A stretch of DNA of 64,000 bases from Verrucomicrobiia bacterium (GTDB lineage: Bacteria > Verrucomicrobiota > Verrucomicrobiia > Limisphaerales > JADLHS01), in assembly GCA_011525685.1 (NCBI GenBank), contig WYBW01000124.1, positions 94,153-158,152 of the forward strand, in the 5' to 3' direction. This document shows positions 21,045-30,191 of this stretch, one piece after another. Positions within the stretch are counted from its first letter, which is position 1. The number at the start of each line of letters is the position of its first letter. The position numbers and the translations under genes were made by a program. The notes beneath the pieces were generated by a model, which saw nothing but the letters and a program-made list of their open reading frames with translations, was not told the origin of the DNA and made no database searches.

Positions 21045-22415
21045 CTAACCACGCGCGAGTTCCGGCCATAGCATTGCGCCGAGCCGCTGGCCTTTGGCGA
21101 AGAGTTCCAGATCAAACTTTTCATTGGGTGAGTGGGCGTTGTCGTCGGGCAGCGCCAGGCCGAGCAGCAGGGTGTCCGCCCCAAGGATTTTTTTGAACTG
21201 GTTCACGATCGGGATCGAGCCGCCCTCGCGCAGGAGGACCGGCTCGCATTGGAAGGCGGCCCGCAGCGCGCGCAGGGCGGCTTGGGCGTTGGCGCTGCGC
21301 GGCGAAACCATGTAGGCCTCCGCGCCGTGTCCGCCGCGAATTTCCAGGCGGACCGTCGGCGGACAATGCCGTTTGAGAAACGCCCGGACCGCCCGCGTCA
21401 CCCGGGCGGGGCTTTGATGGGGCACGAGGCGGATCGTGATCTTGGCGCTCGCCCAAGCGGGCACAATTGTCTTGCTGCCCTCGCCCTGATAGCCGCTGGT
21501 CAGGCCGTTGATTTCAAACGTGGGGCGCGCGGTGCGTTGTTCATTCGGTGTGTAACCTCGTTCGCCAAACAGTTTGGGCACCCCGAGGAACTTGCGATAC
21601 TTGCCGGCCTCGAAGGGAATCCGGGCCATTTGCTTTCGCTCGAAGCTCGTCAGCGGCGCCACGTCGTCGTAAAAACCGGGGATCACGATGCGGCCCGCGT
21701 CGTCGCGGACCCCGGCCAACAAGCGGCTCAAGGCCATGGCGGGATTGTCAACCGAGCCGCCGAAGATGCCCGAGTGCAGGTCACGGGAGGGGCCATGCAC
21801 GATGATTTCCAGCGCCGCGATGCCGCGCAACGCATAGGTGAGGGCGGGCAGGTTGCGCGCCGGGATGCCGGTATCCGAAATCACCACCGCGTCGCAACGC
21901 AATCGCGCGCGGTGCTCCCGCAGGAAATCGGCGAGGCTCACGCTGCCGACCTCCTCCTCGCCTTCGAGCACGAAGGTCAGGTCGCACGGCAGCTCCGTGC
22001 CGGTTTTGAGATAGGCTTCCACCGCCTTGAGATGCGCGAGGTTCTGGCCTTTGTTGTCGCTGGCGCCCCGGCCGAACAACGAACCGCCACGACGGGTTGG
22101 CTCGAAGGGCGGTGTTTTCCAAAGCTCGAGCGGTTCGGGCGGTTGCACGTCGTAATGGCCATAGACCAGGAAATGGCGGCGTCCCGAAGCTTTCCCGCGG
22201 CGTGTGTTGGCCAGCACCACCGGGTTGCCGCGTGTGGGACACAACCGCGCCTCCAATCCGATCTGTTGGCAGTGCCGCACCAGCCATTCAGCACAGTTTC
22301 GCAAATCTTTGGCGTGTGCGGGTTGAGCTGAGACGCTGGGAAATCGCACGTACTCACACAGCTCATCCACGAATCGCTTTTGGTTGCCCTTCAGATAATC
22401 CAGAACGGATTGCAT
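21045..22415 (-). CDS. M20 family metallopeptidase (dipeptidase-like)
   Basis: This 456-residue zinc peptidase of the M20 family is probably a cytoplasmic di- or oligopeptidase. The start MQSVLDYLKGNQKRFVDEL at ATG 22413-22415 matches the family; upstream sequence in the same frame is antisense to the neighbouring gene. Metal-ligand and catalytic segments are visible: YGHYDVQPPEP (first His and Asp), GRGASDNKGQ (bridging Asp) and LEGEEEVGS (general-base Glu). The dimerisation domain has the SGIFGGSVDNPAM segment. A C-terminal ligand region (NEKFDLELFAKG) is present. It is convergent with maf and downstream of the GH116 gene. Confidence 0.93.
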   Translation of the reverse strand: MQSVLDYLKGNQKRFVDELCEYVRFPSVSAQPAHAKDLRNCAEWLVRHCQQIGLEARLCPTRGNPVVLANTRRGKASGRRHFLVYGHYDVQPPEPLELWKTPPFEPTRRGGSLFGRGASDNKGQNLAHLKAVEAYLKTGTELPCDLTFVLEGEEEVGSVSLADFLREHRARLRCDAVVISDTGIPARNLPALTYALRGIAALEIIVHGPSRDLHSGIFGGSVDNPAMALSRLLAGVRDDAGRIVIPGFYDDVAPLTSFERKQMARIPFEAGKYRKFLGVPKLFGERGYTPNEQRTARPTFEINGLTSGYQGEGSKTIVPAWASAKITIRLVPHQSPARVTRAVRAFLKRHCPPTVRLEIRGGHGAEAYMVSPRSANAQAALRALRAAFQCEPVLLREGGSIPIVNQFKKILGADTLLLGLALPDDNAHSPNEKFDLELFAKGQRLGAMLWPELARG

Positions 22416-22540
22416 GGGCAGGAGTATCGGGAAACCACAACAATTGCCAAGCGCAATGGCGGGATGGTCCGGCGTGCTTGGCTTCGGACCATCCGGTCTG
22501 TGCGAATCTGCACAACCGATGCCCGCAACCTCGGCGCGAT

Positions 22541-25111
22541 TCACCCCAGCTTGATGGCCCGACACTCGATGTTGCCCGCCTTGACCTCGAGGAACGGCTT
22601 GCCGCGTTTCACGCCCACGGTGCCGTAGCCGGTGGCCGTGGAGATGAAACTGCGGAAGTCCCCTTTGACCTTGGGCTGGAGGTGGAGAGTCTTCTCCACG
22701 GCATCGTAACGCGCGCCGCTCAACCCTTGCAGCAGGGCGTAGCTGGACATGGCCCGCGCGTACCAGTGGCCGCACTCGTATTCATTGAACGGATTGCGTA
22801 CGCGGCCATCGTAGCGGTCGCGCGCGGCGCGCACGATGTCGAGGCCCTCGTTCACGTGCCCCATCAGCATCAAATGGGACGCCACTTGATATTCGATGCC
22901 AGTCCAGACTTCGTTGGAATAGACGAACGGAAGCGAAAGCTCGCCGCCTTTGGGCCAGGTGCAAAGCAACAGTCCGCCCTCCGCGCCGCAGGCGTAGCTC
23001 GGGCGCTGTGGGTTCGGATGCGCGGTGAGATCGTGCTTGAGGTTGTACTTGTGGATGGCTTTCAAGTGACTCGCGACTTTCCGCGCGTCGCACACCTGTC
23101 CCACGCCGCAGACCAGCGCCAGCCAGGAGCCAAGCACGCCATCGGCGAGACAGCCGCGGCCATATTGGTATTTCGGCCCTTCCTGCTCCAGCAAGGCGCG
23201 CGCTTCCGGCGTGTAGTCGCCCACCATGCTTTTCACTTCGAGCGGATTCTGCGCGCGCAAGTTCTTCCATTCGACCTTCTGGATGAAGTATTCGCCGTCG
23301 AACAACTCGGTCTCCATCCGCCGCAGCCCCTTTTCCAACAAGTCGGCATAAAGCGGAACGGCGTCGCCCAACGCTTCGCCCATGAGCGTGGCGGCTTTCA
23401 GTGCGCCGAGATAGAAACTCGTACACATCCCGTCCGGTCCCCAGAACTCGATGTCGTAGGTGTTGTGATGCGGTTCTTCGAGCCAGCCCTTGTGGCCGGG
23501 ATCCCAGGACTCGATGCAGTAGTTGAGACTCGACTGCACCTTGGGCCAGAGCCGCCGCAGCCATTCGGTGTCGCCGCAGATGCGCCACTCGCGATAGACC
23601 TTCATGATGCCACCAAGCTGGCCATCGGCCGCCGCGTGAAAGTCGTGCGCCACGGGCCGGATGGGCAGCGCGCTGCGAAACTGCTGGTGGCCGCGCTCGT
23701 CCTGCGACGGGCCAAACTCGGTTTCGCGCAAAGAGCGTTCCAGCGCGGGGAACAGATGCGGAACGGCCTGCGCGTAGTTCCAGACGTGCGTGCAGGAGCC
23801 ATGGCAGCAACCGCCGCCGTCGGAGCAACCCTCCCAGCCCCAGAACTTTCCGTCCGCCTGTCGCATCACTGTGGGCGATTTCAGAATGGTGAGGTTGGCG
23901 GCGACCGCTTCGATTGCCTCCGGCGGCAGCGTCGTATCGTAGAAACAATCGCTGAACCGTTGGGAGTGCTGTCGGAGTTCGGAGTAATGTTCGCGCCAGT
24001 AGTTCGTGGTCTCGGTGATGTCCTTGAATCGGCCGGCGTACCAAGGCGTGTATTTGTCCGGGGAAGCCGCAACCCCCTCGGGGTCCTTGCCGATGCGCAA
24101 ATTCGTCCTGCCCACGTGCCACGCCAGGCGCAGTACCACGGTCTTCGAGGCGCGTGGCGCCAGCGAGAACGGGACAAACAAGGTCGCCCCTGGTGACGCC
24201 CCCCCTTCGGTCACGGGCGGGCCATCGTAGCACTTTCCCTCGGCGATCTCCTTCCACGCGATGGTGAGCGGGTCAAACCAGCCGCCGCGAAACCACGCGT
24301 GGTTCACCTTCACCGCCGGATCATCCACTGCGGCGGTGAACGCGCCTTCCTCCCACCCACGATCCGGCGGCGCGGCGCACCACAGCAGGAAACCACCGGG
24401 CGTGGATTTCACGGCGCGCGCGTTGTTGCCAAAGGCCATGAAGTTCTTTGCGCTCCAGGAGAACACGGCCTCGCGTGGTTGGTTGGTCCGGTTGGTGAAG
24501 CGATACTCCAGCGCGGCCACCGGCAGGCTCGAGTTGTCCGCGTCGCCCGGCTCGAACGGGCTCCAGCCGGTGATCTCCACGGCCAGCGGCACGTCCTTGT
24601 CCTTCAATTCAATCGTCGCGAACGGAAACCGCGCGCGGAAGACGGCCTCCCGAAACCGCGGCAGGCCAAAGGCCGAGCCGGAGGCGCCGTTGCCGCTGCC
24701 GCCCTGGCCGAACTTTTTCCAGCCGGGCACCGGGCCTTCCAGCACGCGCGCCACGTTGGAATCGCCTTTGACGCATATCGCGCCAAAGGTCACCGGTTCG
24801 TGAAACACCTCGGGTCGGTGGCGCAGCGACACATGCGAGAGCGCGCCCGTGCCTTCAAGGCAAATCATCCCCGCTCCAATGCCGCCCAGCGGGAACGCGA
24901 CGCGGTTCAATCGTTCGCCGGAATACTCGCCGTTGTAGTTCGCCCTGGCGCGCGCGCGGCTACGGGAGGAGGCAGAAGCCGCCGAACTGCCTCCCGTTTG
25001 CGCCGCAGCGGGCGCCGCGACACCACCCACACCCAGAACGCCGATGCCCGTGGCCGAGAGTTTGAGGAATTCCCTCCGTTTGATGCCCGACCCATTCTTG
25101 TTGCGCGCCAT
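22541..25111 (-). CDS. Glycoside hydrolase family 116 (beta-glucosidase/glucocerebrosidase-like), Tat-exported
   Basis: This 856-residue exported protein has a twin-arginine signal (KRREFLKLSATGIGVLG, residues 11-27). A Ser/Ala/Arg-rich linker (about 38-58) follows. The N-terminal beta-sandwich starts with RVAFPLGGIGAGMICLEGTG, as in GBA2-like GH116 enzymes. The (alpha/alpha)6 catalytic domain contains HGSCTHVWNYAQAVPHLFP and HHNTYDIEFWGPDGMC, the latter near the expected nucleophile Glu. NEVWTGIEYQVASHLM and a finishing NEYECGHWYARAMSSY complete it. The substrate is probably a beta-glucoside or beta-xyloside. It lies 125 bases upstream of the M20 gene and may extend the glycan-degrading capacity of the preceding cluster. 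Confidence 0.92.
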   Translation of the reverse strand: MARNKNGSGIKRREFLKLSATGIGVLGVGGVAAPAAAQTGGSSAASASSRSRARARANYNGEYSGERLNRVAFPLGGIGAGMICLEGTGALSHVSLRHRPEVFHEPVTFGAICVKGDSNVARVLEGPVPGWKKFGQGGSGNGASGSAFGLPRFREAVFRARFPFATIELKDKDVPLAVEITGWSPFEPGDADNSSLPVAALEYRFTNRTNQPREAVFSWSAKNFMAFGNNARAVKSTPGGFLLWCAAPPDRGWEEGAFTAAVDDPAVKVNHAWFRGGWFDPLTIAWKEIAEGKCYDGPPVTEGGASPGATLFVPFSLAPRASKTVVLRLAWHVGRTNLRIGKDPEGVAASPDKYTPWYAGRFKDITETTNYWREHYSELRQHSQRFSDCFYDTTLPPEAIEAVAANLTILKSPTVMRQADGKFWGWEGCSDGGGCCHGSCTHVWNYAQAVPHLFPALERSLRETEFGPSQDERGHQQFRSALPIRPVAHDFHAAADGQLGGIMKVYREWRICGDTEWLRRLWPKVQSSLNYCIESWDPGHKGWLEEPHHNTYDIEFWGPDGMCTSFYLGALKAATLMGEALGDAVPLYADLLEKGLRRMETELFDGEYFIQKVEWKNLRAQNPLEVKSMVGDYTPEARALLEQEGPKYQYGRGCLADGVLGSWLALVCGVGQVCDARKVASHLKAIHKYNLKHDLTAHPNPQRPSYACGAEGGLLLCTWPKGGELSLPFVYSNEVWTGIEYQVASHLMLMGHVNEGLDIVRAARDRYDGRVRNPFNEYECGHWYARAMSSYALLQGLSGARYDAVEKTLHLQPKVKGDFRSFISTATGYGTVGVKRGKPFLEVKAGNIECRAIKLG

Positions 25112-25479
25112 AAGTGTCCCCTTTCGCAGACCAAACCTGAGTCTCTTTTAGACGAGGACCAGGCTTCAGAGCAAGAGAGTAAAATGGCCCCGGGAGGTCG
25201 GAGAGGGTGGCCATAAAGCCTGGTGCAAGCCAATGATTTTGGTCGAGGTCCGAACTCCGAAATACCGAAATCCGAAAGAAGCCTGATGTCCGATTCTGTG
25301 CGGCAAGGGCACGATCGGACAGCCAAGCCACTCGAGCTTCGGGTTTCGGAATTCCTTCGGCTCTCGGATTTCGGAATTCGGATTCGTGCTCAACCGTCTG
25401 CGAAGTTAAATCCGTCGGCGCTGGAAGGCGGGACGCTGAGTGTGGGATGGATCCCGTCGGGCAACGGGCGTTCCCAGTT
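25112..25479. other. Intergenic region with CCGAAATCCGAA-type inverted repeat (25251-25386)
   Basis: No gene is supported in this interval. From 25251 to about 25271 the sequence is built of CCGAA units (CCGAAATACCGAAATCCGAA). From 25358 to 25386 their complements recur (CTCGGATTTCGGAATTCGG), giving a long imperfect stem. Between the arms GTCCGAT and ATCGGAC form another hairpin. Such CCGAAATCCGAA arrays are intergenic repeats and this one may be a degenerate mobile unit. The rest is presumably the promoter region of the GH116 gene. Confidence 0.6.
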
Positions 25480-26052
25480 TTAGTTCCGCTTCTTCACCAT
25501 GGTCCCGGGTTCTTGAAACATTTCTCCCAGGTGCTTGAGGACAAAACGTTGCAGTTCGCGCGTCGTTGCGGTCAGCACGGTGGCATCGTCCTGCTTCCGA
25601 TGAGCCAACGACTTCGGATTGGCTTTCAGGAACTTCTCCAGCCAATCGTAATCACAATAAGCCAGTTGCAGTTCCGGTTCAATTTGCGGCACGCGCATCA
25701 GCAAATGACCGGGGAACAACGCCGCCCCGACCAAGTCGGCCTGGTCCGGCGCGAACTCGCACTCGGTCGGAATGAGATCGAGAAAGTGCTCGTTCTTGAG
25801 TTTGAACAACCGCGCCGCGAACCTGCCCTTCTTGCCGTTCCTTTCCCGCACAATGAGCTTGTAACCCTTGTCGTCGCCCGGTTCGAAGGTCCAGGTTTCT
25901 GGCTCGGACGAATCTTCCTTCGCCAGCCATTCCCCCAGCAGACGCGCGTCAAAGACGACGTCCTTCTCCGTGTAAAACGGATGCACGGAGGGAATGCACG
26001 CGCTGAACAGCAGAGCCAGCGCCGCCGCCAACAACAGGACGCGCGTCCTCAT
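25480..26052 (-). CDS. Putative lipoprotein of unknown function
   Basis: This 190-residue protein has a lipoprotein signal: a hydrophobic run followed by the lipobox LFSAC with the acylated Cys at residue 20. The mature part has CIPSVHPFYTEKDVVFDARLLGEW, a segment common to small verrucomicrobial lipoproteins of unknown role, and the block FPGHLLMRV. A degraded homologue is found at 28948-29337, where the FPGHLLMRV block is conserved. The gene follows the thioredoxin-like gene by 20 bases on the same strand, so the two are probably cotranscribed. No function can be assigned. Confidence 0.8.
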   Translation of the reverse strand: MRTRVLLLAAALALLFSACIPSVHPFYTEKDVVFDARLLGEWLAKEDSSEPETWTFEPGDDKGYKLIVRERNGKKGRFAARLFKLKNEHFLDLIPTECEFAPDQADLVGAALFPGHLLMRVPQIEPELQLAYCDYDWLEKFLKANPKSLAHRKQDDATVLTATTRELQRFVLKHLGEMFQEPGTMVKKRN

Positions 26053-26072
26053 GACCTTGCCCGGAGAACCTG

Positions 26073-27161
26073 CTACTCGACGTCCGGCAGTTCGCCTTTC
26101 TTGTAGCTGGCGAGGAATTTCTCGAATGTCGCCTTCGTTTCATCGTCGGCCAGTTCCACCGCTTTTTGCTCGGTTTCAATGGCCTGGCTCTTCTTGCCGT
26201 TCATGAATTGCGCCCGGGCCAGGGTGTCCAGAATGTTCGGGTCCTTGCCCTTGGCAGCCTTGTTGGCTCGCTCGGCAATCTTCTCGGCGAGAGCAAGGTC
26301 GCGCTTTTCCAGTTCAGGGCTGGCCACGATGGTCCAAGCCAGTTGATTCTGCATCATCGCGTTGTCGGGATCGGAGTCGCTCAGGTCCGACATCACCTTG
26401 TAGGCCGCATCATAATCGCCACGGCGGGTGTGGATGTGGAAGCGCATCATGCCGAGGCCGGACTTCCGGTCGGCTGGCAGCAGCTTTTCCATTTCGCCAA
26501 TGACTTTCTCCGCGTCGTCCCATTGCTGCTGGTTCATGTGGGTGTTGAGCTTCCGGGAAAGCCCCATCAACTGGGCGCGGTCCTTTTCCTCCTGTTCCTT
26601 CTCCGCAACCGCCTTGGCCACGTCGTATCGGCCGGTGATGATTTCCTCCAGCACCTGCTCCTTCAGCGACATCGGGTGGCCGATCCAAACGATCTTGCCT
26701 TGTTTGTTGACGACAAAGGTGGCCGGGATGCCGCTCTGGGCGGCGGCTTTCATCCAGGTGGTGGCCATCGCTCCTTCCGGGTCATCGCTCTTGTCATCCA
26801 GCGCCACGCGGTAGGTCATCTTGTCACCCATCTTTTTGACGAACGGCTCGACCAGGCTTTCGTCGCGCTCCCAGACGTCCTGGCCGATGACGACCAAGCC
26901 CCGATCCTTGAACTTCTCATGGAGTTCGTTGAGATGGGGAATCGCCACCCGGCAGGGACCGCACCAAGTGGCCCAGAATTCCACGATGTAGGTTTTGCCA
27001 CGCTCCAGCTCCTTCACCGGCTCGCCCTGAATCCACTTGCCCGCCCGGAGTTTCGGGGCGTCATCGCCAATCTTGAGTTTCGGTTCCTGGGCGGAGGCAT
27101 TGAGGGCGCAAGCCAGCCCCGCCACCACCGTCATCGTTTGAAGCCACGTCTGGGTTTTCAT
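26073..27161 (-). CDS. Exported thioredoxin-fold protein with C-terminal helical repeats
   Basis: The 362-residue protein has a Sec signal peptide (MKTQTWLQTMTVVAGLACALNASAQ). A TlpA/ResA-like redoxin domain follows (about 45-180) with the active-site motif FWATWCGPCRVAIPHL and the cis-proline segment SGIPATFVVNKQGKIVW. The C-terminal half (about 190-362) is helical with TPR-like spacing (NILDTLARAQFMNGKKSQAIE). It is likely a periplasmic thiol-disulfide protein with a protein-protein interaction tail. The ATG at 27159-27161 is chosen because it starts the signal peptide. The lipoprotein gene lies immediately downstream. Confidence 0.9.
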   Translation of the reverse strand: MKTQTWLQTMTVVAGLACALNASAQEPKLKIGDDAPKLRAGKWIQGEPVKELERGKTYIVEFWATWCGPCRVAIPHLNELHEKFKDRGLVVIGQDVWERDESLVEPFVKKMGDKMTYRVALDDKSDDPEGAMATTWMKAAAQSGIPATFVVNKQGKIVWIGHPMSLKEQVLEEIITGRYDVAKAVAEKEQEEKDRAQLMGLSRKLNTHMNQQQWDDAEKVIGEMEKLLPADRKSGLGMMRFHIHTRRGDYDAAYKVMSDLSDSDPDNAMMQNQLAWTIVASPELEKRDLALAEKIAERANKAAKGKDPNILDTLARAQFMNGKKSQAIETEQKAVELADDETKATFEKFLASYKKGELPDVE

Positions 27162-27601
27162 AATTTTTCTTTGGGATGGGAACTGCGCGCCGCCCGGTTC
27201 CCGGGTTCGGGTGGCGCTTTTGGTTTCGGGAGTCGGCGTTCGCCAGCGCGGGCTACCGGAGTTTTCACAGGCATCGGCGAACTCAGGAAGGACACAGTTC
27301 ATTCCCGAGTGAATTGATCGTCCCTTTTAACCCTTCGTCACCGACCGGCTTACACGCAAACGCGTGCCGGTCAAGTGATTTCTCGCCTTGCTCGCCGCGC
27401 GCGACCATCCGGCAGGGTCGAATGGCCACGAAACTGCCAGCGAACGGCTCACACGATTGTGTCACGGGCCAACGGTAGCGGAATCCCGACCGGGTGGCGA
27501 ATTGATAAAAACGGCCCGCCCATTGATTTTGCAAATGCCGCACCGGCTGATTCATCGGATTGCGCTTCGTCCAGCAATCGCGTAGTAAGTGAGCACACAC
27601 G
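27162..27601. other. Divergent intergenic region
   Basis: This 440-base interval separates the minus-strand thioredoxin gene from the plus-strand propeller gene and must contain both promoters. Short open frames on both strands have no resemblance to known proteins and no good start context. No hairpin or repeat of the kinds seen elsewhere in the window was identified. Confidence 0.5.
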
Positions 27602-28906
27602 ATGCGCGCTCTCTACCCATTGATGGTGGCCTGGCTGCTGCTCAACGCCTGGCGTTGCGCCGCGGACTGGCCGGACTTTCGCGGCCCCTGGCACAACGGT
27701 CACGTCTCGGCGCCGGCCGAAGGAAGAACGTTGGGACTGCCCGTTAAATGGAGCGAGCGCGAGAATGTGAAATGGAAGACGCCCATCCCGCACTCCGGTT
27801 GGTCCACACCGGTCGTGCTGAGCGGCCAGATCTGGCTCACCACAGCGACGGAGGATGGAAGAGAGTTTTTCGGCATCTGCGTGGACGCAGCCACAGGCAA
27901 AGTCCTGTTCAACGAAAAGCTGTTTCAATGTGACACGCCCGAACCGCTGGGCAACAAGGTCAACGGATACGCCTCGCCCTCGCCCGTGATCGAGCCGGAC
28001 CGGGTGTACCTGCACTTCGGCAGCTACGGCACAGCCTGCCTCGACACGAAAGATTTCAAAGTGCTCTGGAAACGCGACGACTTGCCGTGCCGCCATTATC
28101 GCGGACCGGGTTCCTCGCCGGTGCTGTTCAAGGACTTCTTGATCCTCACGATGGACGGGGTTGACGTGCAATATCTGGTCGCGCTCGACAAGCATACGGG
28201 CAAGACCGTCTGGAAAACCGATCGCACGACGGACTGGAACGACCTCGGCCCGGATGGCAAACCGGCCGCCGAGGGCGATTTTCGCAAGGCTTACACGACA
28301 CCGATCTTCATCGAAGCCGGTGGTGTCGTGCAGATGATCAGTTCCGGATCGAGAGCCGCTTATGGATACGAGCCTTCCACCGGCAAAGAGCTTTGGAAAG
28401 TGAGTTACGGCGGTTACTCCACGGCGGGCCGGCCCGTATTTGGGAAAGGGTTGGTTTTCATTTCCACCGGCTTTGGCAAGACCGAGTATCTGGCAATTCG
28501 CCCGGATGGCCGGGGCGACGTTACTGATTCGCACATTGTTTGGCGCACCTCTCGTGGCGTGCCGAAACTCCCGTCGCCGGTGCTCGTGGATGACTTGCTG
28601 TTTCTTTTGGGTGATAACGGAGTGATGCGGTGCGTCGAAGCCGCGACGGGCGACGAAGTCTGGCAGGAGCGGGTCCTGGGCGAGTGTTACGCTTCGGTGA
28701 TTTATGGCGACGACAACCTCTATTGCTTTGACCAGACTGGAAAATCCGTTGTGCTCAAGGCGGGGAGGACATACGAGGTCGTTGGCACGAACACGCTGGA
28801 CGATGGCTTCATGGCTTCACCGGCCGTGTCGGGCAGGGCATTGATTCTGCGGACGAAGAAAAATCTTTATCGGGTCGAATCGAGCGAGAAGGCGGAACTC
28901 AAGTAG
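27602..28906 (+). CDS. Exported PQQ-binding-like beta-propeller protein
   Basis: This 434-residue protein has a short signal peptide (about 1-20) and then WPDFRGPWHNGHVSA, the N-terminal signature of the planctomycete/verrucomicrobial PQQ-like propeller family. Repeated blade motifs are visible: DAATGKVLFNEKLF, DKHTGKTVWKTDR, EPSTGKELWKVSY and EAATGDEVWQERV, each of the xxxTGxxxW type. The family is usually annotated as an outer-membrane assembly-like or PQQ-like domain, but most members have no proven cofactor. The cellular role is unknown. It is divergent from the thioredoxin gene. Confidence 0.9.
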   Translation: MRALYPLMVAWLLLNAWRCAADWPDFRGPWHNGHVSAPAEGRTLGLPVKWSERENVKWKTPIPHSGWSTPVVLSGQIWLTTATEDGREFFGICVDAATGKVLFNEKLFQCDTPEPLGNKVNGYASPSPVIEPDRVYLHFGSYGTACLDTKDFKVLWKRDDLPCRHYRGPGSSPVLFKDFLILTMDGVDVQYLVALDKHTGKTVWKTDRTTDWNDLGPDGKPAAEGDFRKAYTTPIFIEAGGVVQMISSGSRAAYGYEPSTGKELWKVSYGGYSTAGRPVFGKGLVFISTGFGKTEYLAIRPDGRGDVTDSHIVWRTSRGVPKLPSPVLVDDLLFLLGDNGVMRCVEAATGDEVWQERVLGECYASVIYGDDNLYCFDQTGKSVVLKAGRTYEVVGTNTLDDGFMASPAVSGRALILRTKKNLYRVESSEKAELK

Positions 28907-28947
28907 CTGGCCTTTGAGGCATGGCGAGCCGGGACCGATGGCGGTGA

Positions 28948-29337
28948 TTACGACTGCGTCCAGTCCTGCTGCGTCTCGCGGTCAGCCTTGCGAACCATCA
29001 CGCCCGGTTTCTCGAACAATTCCTCTTCACCGAGATGTTTCAGCGCGAATCGCTGCAACGCCTTCGTAGGCGGTCAGCACGATGCGGTCGCTCTCCTTGT
29101 GATGCGCCAGTGCCTTCGGGTTGGTTTCCAGATGTTTTTGCAGCCAGTCGTAATCGAAACCGGCAGGTTGCAATTCCGATTCGAGCTGCGTCACGCGCAT
29201 GAGCAAATGGCCTGGAAACATGGCAAAGGCCACCAGCTCGACCTGGTTCGTTGCGTAAATGCATTCGCTCGGAACGAGGTCGAGGTAGTAATCTTCCTTG
29301 GGCTCGAAGAGACGCACGCTGAATTCAACCTGCCTGG
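28948..29337 (-). pseudogene. Decayed second copy of the FPGHLLMRV lipoprotein gene
   Basis: Two frames together match the intact lipoprotein at 25480-26052. The first reads RLFEPKEDYYLDLVPSECIY, FPGHLLMRVTQLESELQ and YDWLQKHLETNPKALAHHKE. After a frameshift near 29064 a second reads LQRFALKHLGEEELFEKPG and continues to TAA at 28948-28950. The counterpart segments in the intact copy are RLFKLKNEHFLDLIPTECEF and YDWLEKFLKANPKSLAHRK. The signal peptide, lipobox and first third are missing; sequence above 29337 is unrelated. This is a truncated, frameshifted paralogue. Confidence 0.82.
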
Positions 29338-29374
29338 TGGCGGCACATGCTGCTGTCTGGTAAATCTGCGCGGC

Positions 29375-30046
29375 TCAAAACTTCGCGGTAAATGCCAGGC
29401 AGATGGAATGCATCCGGACTGAGTCCACCCCGACTCGGAAGTCCGGACCCGTCCACCAATCCACGTCCCATTCCTGTTCCGCAGTGGCCAGGAAACGGTA
29501 AATCAGGCCGATGCCACAACGCTCGTTGAAATCGTATCGCAAACCGGCAAACGCCTGCGCCGCCGGGACGAAGTCGCTTCCCGAACCATCCGACTCACTC
29601 CAATAATAGTAATAATCGTTGCCGAAGCTCAGGGCGCTGAACACACCGCCCGCGCCAATCCCGGCAAACGGCACCAACCGGCCTCGCGGGTATTCGACCA
29701 CGACGTTCACCATCATCAGGAGTTGGCTGAGAGACGAGTCCGGATACGACCAGTTGCCCACGGATTCAACCTCATTCGCGGTGAGACCCAGTTCGGCTTC
29801 CAAGGCGATCCAGGGTCTGATTCGGTAACCCACCGCCATATCAAACTGGAAGCCGGCCGATAGTTCCATTTCACCACCGGCAGTTACCGGGCCGTCTATT
29901 CTTGAAAGGCTTGGGTTTTGCGGGATCGTGCCGCCCATATCCAATCGGAAGTGCCACTTTTCCGATTGCACGTAACTTTCCTGACCGCTCGCCGGCCAGG
30001 TGAGGCAAGCGGCAAATACCAAAATCAGGTTTGTAACCGTTTTCAT
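29375..30046 (-). CDS. Outer-membrane beta-barrel protein (OmpA/OprF-like fold)
   Basis: The 223-residue protein begins at ATG 30044-30046 with a signal peptide (MKTVTNLILVFAACLTWPASG). The mature part alternates polar and hydrophobic residues in barrel-strand fashion, with repeated Gly and aromatic residues (AVGYRIRPWIALEAELGLTA, RLVPFAGIGAGGVFSAL, AFAGLRYDFNERCGIGLIY). It ends in Phe (LAFTAKF), the typical outer-membrane C-terminal residue. It is probably an 8-stranded barrel. The function is not predictable. The decayed lipoprotein copy follows it on the same strand. Confidence 0.82.
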   Translation of the reverse strand: MKTVTNLILVFAACLTWPASGQESYVQSEKWHFRLDMGGTIPQNPSLSRIDGPVTAGGEMELSAGFQFDMAVGYRIRPWIALEAELGLTANEVESVGNWSYPDSSLSQLLMMVNVVVEYPRGRLVPFAGIGAGGVFSALSFGNDYYYYWSESDGSGSDFVPAAQAFAGLRYDFNERCGIGLIYRFLATAEQEWDVDWWTGPDFRVGVDSVRMHSICLAFTAKF

Positions 30047-30191
30047 GGTGATTCCTTCCTCACATTGTTCATCCACACTTTGCTTTCACATTACGCGTCG
30101 GCCTTTGGCGATGGTTGGATTTTGGATTCCGTGAGTGAGTTCGCCGAGCGGGTGGCTTGCGCCATGCCAGCCACCCACCCACTTCGGTTTC

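Noticed and set aside
22097..24196. Long plus-strand frame across the M20 and GH116 genes
   Set aside because: It runs antisense to both genes, which have clear catalytic motifs on the minus strand.
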